Below, one piece after another: positions 63,322-64,000 of a DNA stretch of 64,000 nucleotides. The stretch is from contig PMYL01000019.1 of NCBI GenBank assembly GCA_003170825.1, positions 171,676 through 235,675 of the forward strand, read 5' to 3'. The stretch's first letter is position 1, and each line of letters starts with the position of its first letter. Under the pieces are notes generated by a model. The model was given only the letters and a program-made list of their open reading frames with translations. It was not told where the DNA came from and ran no database searches. This DNA is from Acidobacteriaceae bacterium (lineage in GTDB: Bacteria; Acidobacteriota; Terriglobia; Terriglobales; Acidobacteriaceae). Both the position numbers and the translations under genes were made by a program.

Positions 63322-63540
63322 TCAACGGTCCTTTTTGACCCCAAAATACATCAGTCCGGCGCCGCCTGCTATCGCAACCATGCCCAGAATAGGAGGAACA
63401 GGGAGCGTATGGTTTTCTGTTCTGTTGATTTGCATTGCACCAATATCCACAACTTTCTTTTGGCTCGTATAAGAGAATCCCCCGTAGATAAGCGCTGCAA
63501 CCCCGAAAATGATCAGTAGTATTCCGGCGATCTTCATCAT
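63322..63540 (-). CDS. Small two-helix membrane protein (DUF3185-like)
   Basis: 72 residues. Two membrane segments, IAGILLIIFGVAALIYGGFSYTS and ILGMVAIAGGAGLMYFGVKK, joined by a polar loop QKKVVDIGAMQINRTENHTLPVPP. This is the pattern of the small DUF3185-type inner-membrane proteins. Alone in its stretch, flanked by repeats. No known function. Confidence 0.75.
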   Translation of the reverse strand: MMKIAGILLIIFGVAALIYGGFSYTSQKKVVDIGAMQINRTENHTLPVPPILGMVAIAGGAGLMYFGVKKDR

Positions 63541-63899
63541 TGCTCCAGTTCTTAAAGCTTAGGTAGGGTTGCGGTTTCTATCTTCGCCAGGGACTTGACG
63601 AGGATGCAGAAAACGATTTCAGTGGCTGCCTGCGAGAAATCCATGGGCGAATCTAAGACATTTCTCGGCGTCGTGGATGTTCAGAATTGCTCATTTTACC
63701 GACAGATCATCTCAGAAGCCGAATCTACAACAGCACGGCCCTCTCCGATGGGCTCGACAAGTGCCTTGGGCTGTTGGCGAGTATGGATGTGAATGAAAAG
63801 CCTGCCTCAGGAAAGCTCCGTTCGCGGAAGGGCGGCGGGTTGCCGGGGTTGAAAGCCCAGCCTACCCAAGCATTAGAAGCCGTTTCAGGGTGGGGAGTC
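63541..63899. other. No supported gene in the last part of the window
   Basis: Short frames on both strands have no protein-like features. The only structure is the repeat that follows at 63900. Confidence 0.4.
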
Positions 63900-63954
63900 C
63901 GGCGGGTTGGGGTTCGAGGATTCCCAGGTCTGAAAATCCAGACCTGGGCCACCC
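63900..63954. repeat. 55-bp direct repeat, copy 2
   Basis: Nearly identical to 63216-63270, in the same orientation, 684 bases later; contains CCCAGGTCTG and CAGACCTGGG as a hairpin, then CCACCC. Confidence 0.75.
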
Positions 63955-64000
63955 GCGGGATGCGCCGCCCTTGACCCTGCCCTAGTTGTGAAGTTTCAGG

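Overview
The window is GC-rich chromosomal DNA that most likely comes from an Acidobacteriota (Terriglobia-type) soil bacterium. That is an inference from gene content: two CRTAC1/ASPIC-UnbV proteins, an HZS-alpha-like c-type cytochrome, a YVTN-propeller/di-haem peroxidase, DUF2157-GDYXXLXY and DUF6526 proteins, a MarR/YceI pair, and many dispersed GC-rich intergenic hairpins ending in GGGGCACCC. No rRNA, tRNA, CRISPR array, prophage or complete insertion sequence was recognised.

Layout. 1-16 kb holds mostly minus-strand housekeeping and accessory genes: the end of an NRAMP transporter, an orphan PD-(D/E)XK protein, ftsK, a VapBC module, uppP, a threonine dehydratase-like enzyme, a RelBE module, RNase J, a Gfo/Idh/MocA oxidoreductase, dapD, and a DegT aminotransferase next to a NeuC-type epimerase (sugar-nucleotide or nonulosonate chemistry). 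16-31 kb is a long plus-strand run: a TPR/VCBS/ASPIC protein, an amidase, and then a tightly coupled cluster. That cluster is DAHP synthase (aroF), HZS-alpha-like haem protein, CRTAC1 protein, YVTN/di-haem peroxidase, Reg_prop propeller, divergent Rid protein and orphan periplasmic binding protein, closed by a strong bidirectional terminator. 31-38 kb has an outer-membrane porin-like protein, a very large PIG-L deacetylase and an APC permease.

38-47 kb is the ribosomal-protein/tRNA-modification operon rpsP-khpA-rimM-trmD-rplS-rnhB. It is split by a block of plus-strand genes (DUF2157, GDYXXLXY, alpha/beta hydrolase, a duplicated-domain secreted protein) between rimM and trmD. The block contains two plus-strand remnants of a trmD 3' end, pointing to recombination at trmD. 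47-64 kb is accessory: esterase, GT22-type mannosyltransferase, DinB protein, cytidylate-kinase-like protein, ATP-grasp protein with a repetitive charged tail, a second VapBC with a clear operator, aldo/keto reductase, membrane proteins with a decayed tandem paralogue, a PilZ protein beside a response regulator lacking the phosphoacceptor Asp, MarR/YceI, an MFS transporter, a PEBP-like lipoprotein and several small proteins.

The most interesting candidates are the aroF-to-binding-protein cluster (21.5-31.1 kb), which reads as an undescribed extracytoplasmic redox system whose substrate cannot be told from sequence; a short palindromic element found between genes and also in frame inside trmD and the binding-protein gene; the trmD remnants; and a 273-bp segment bounded by perfect 13-bp inverted repeats.
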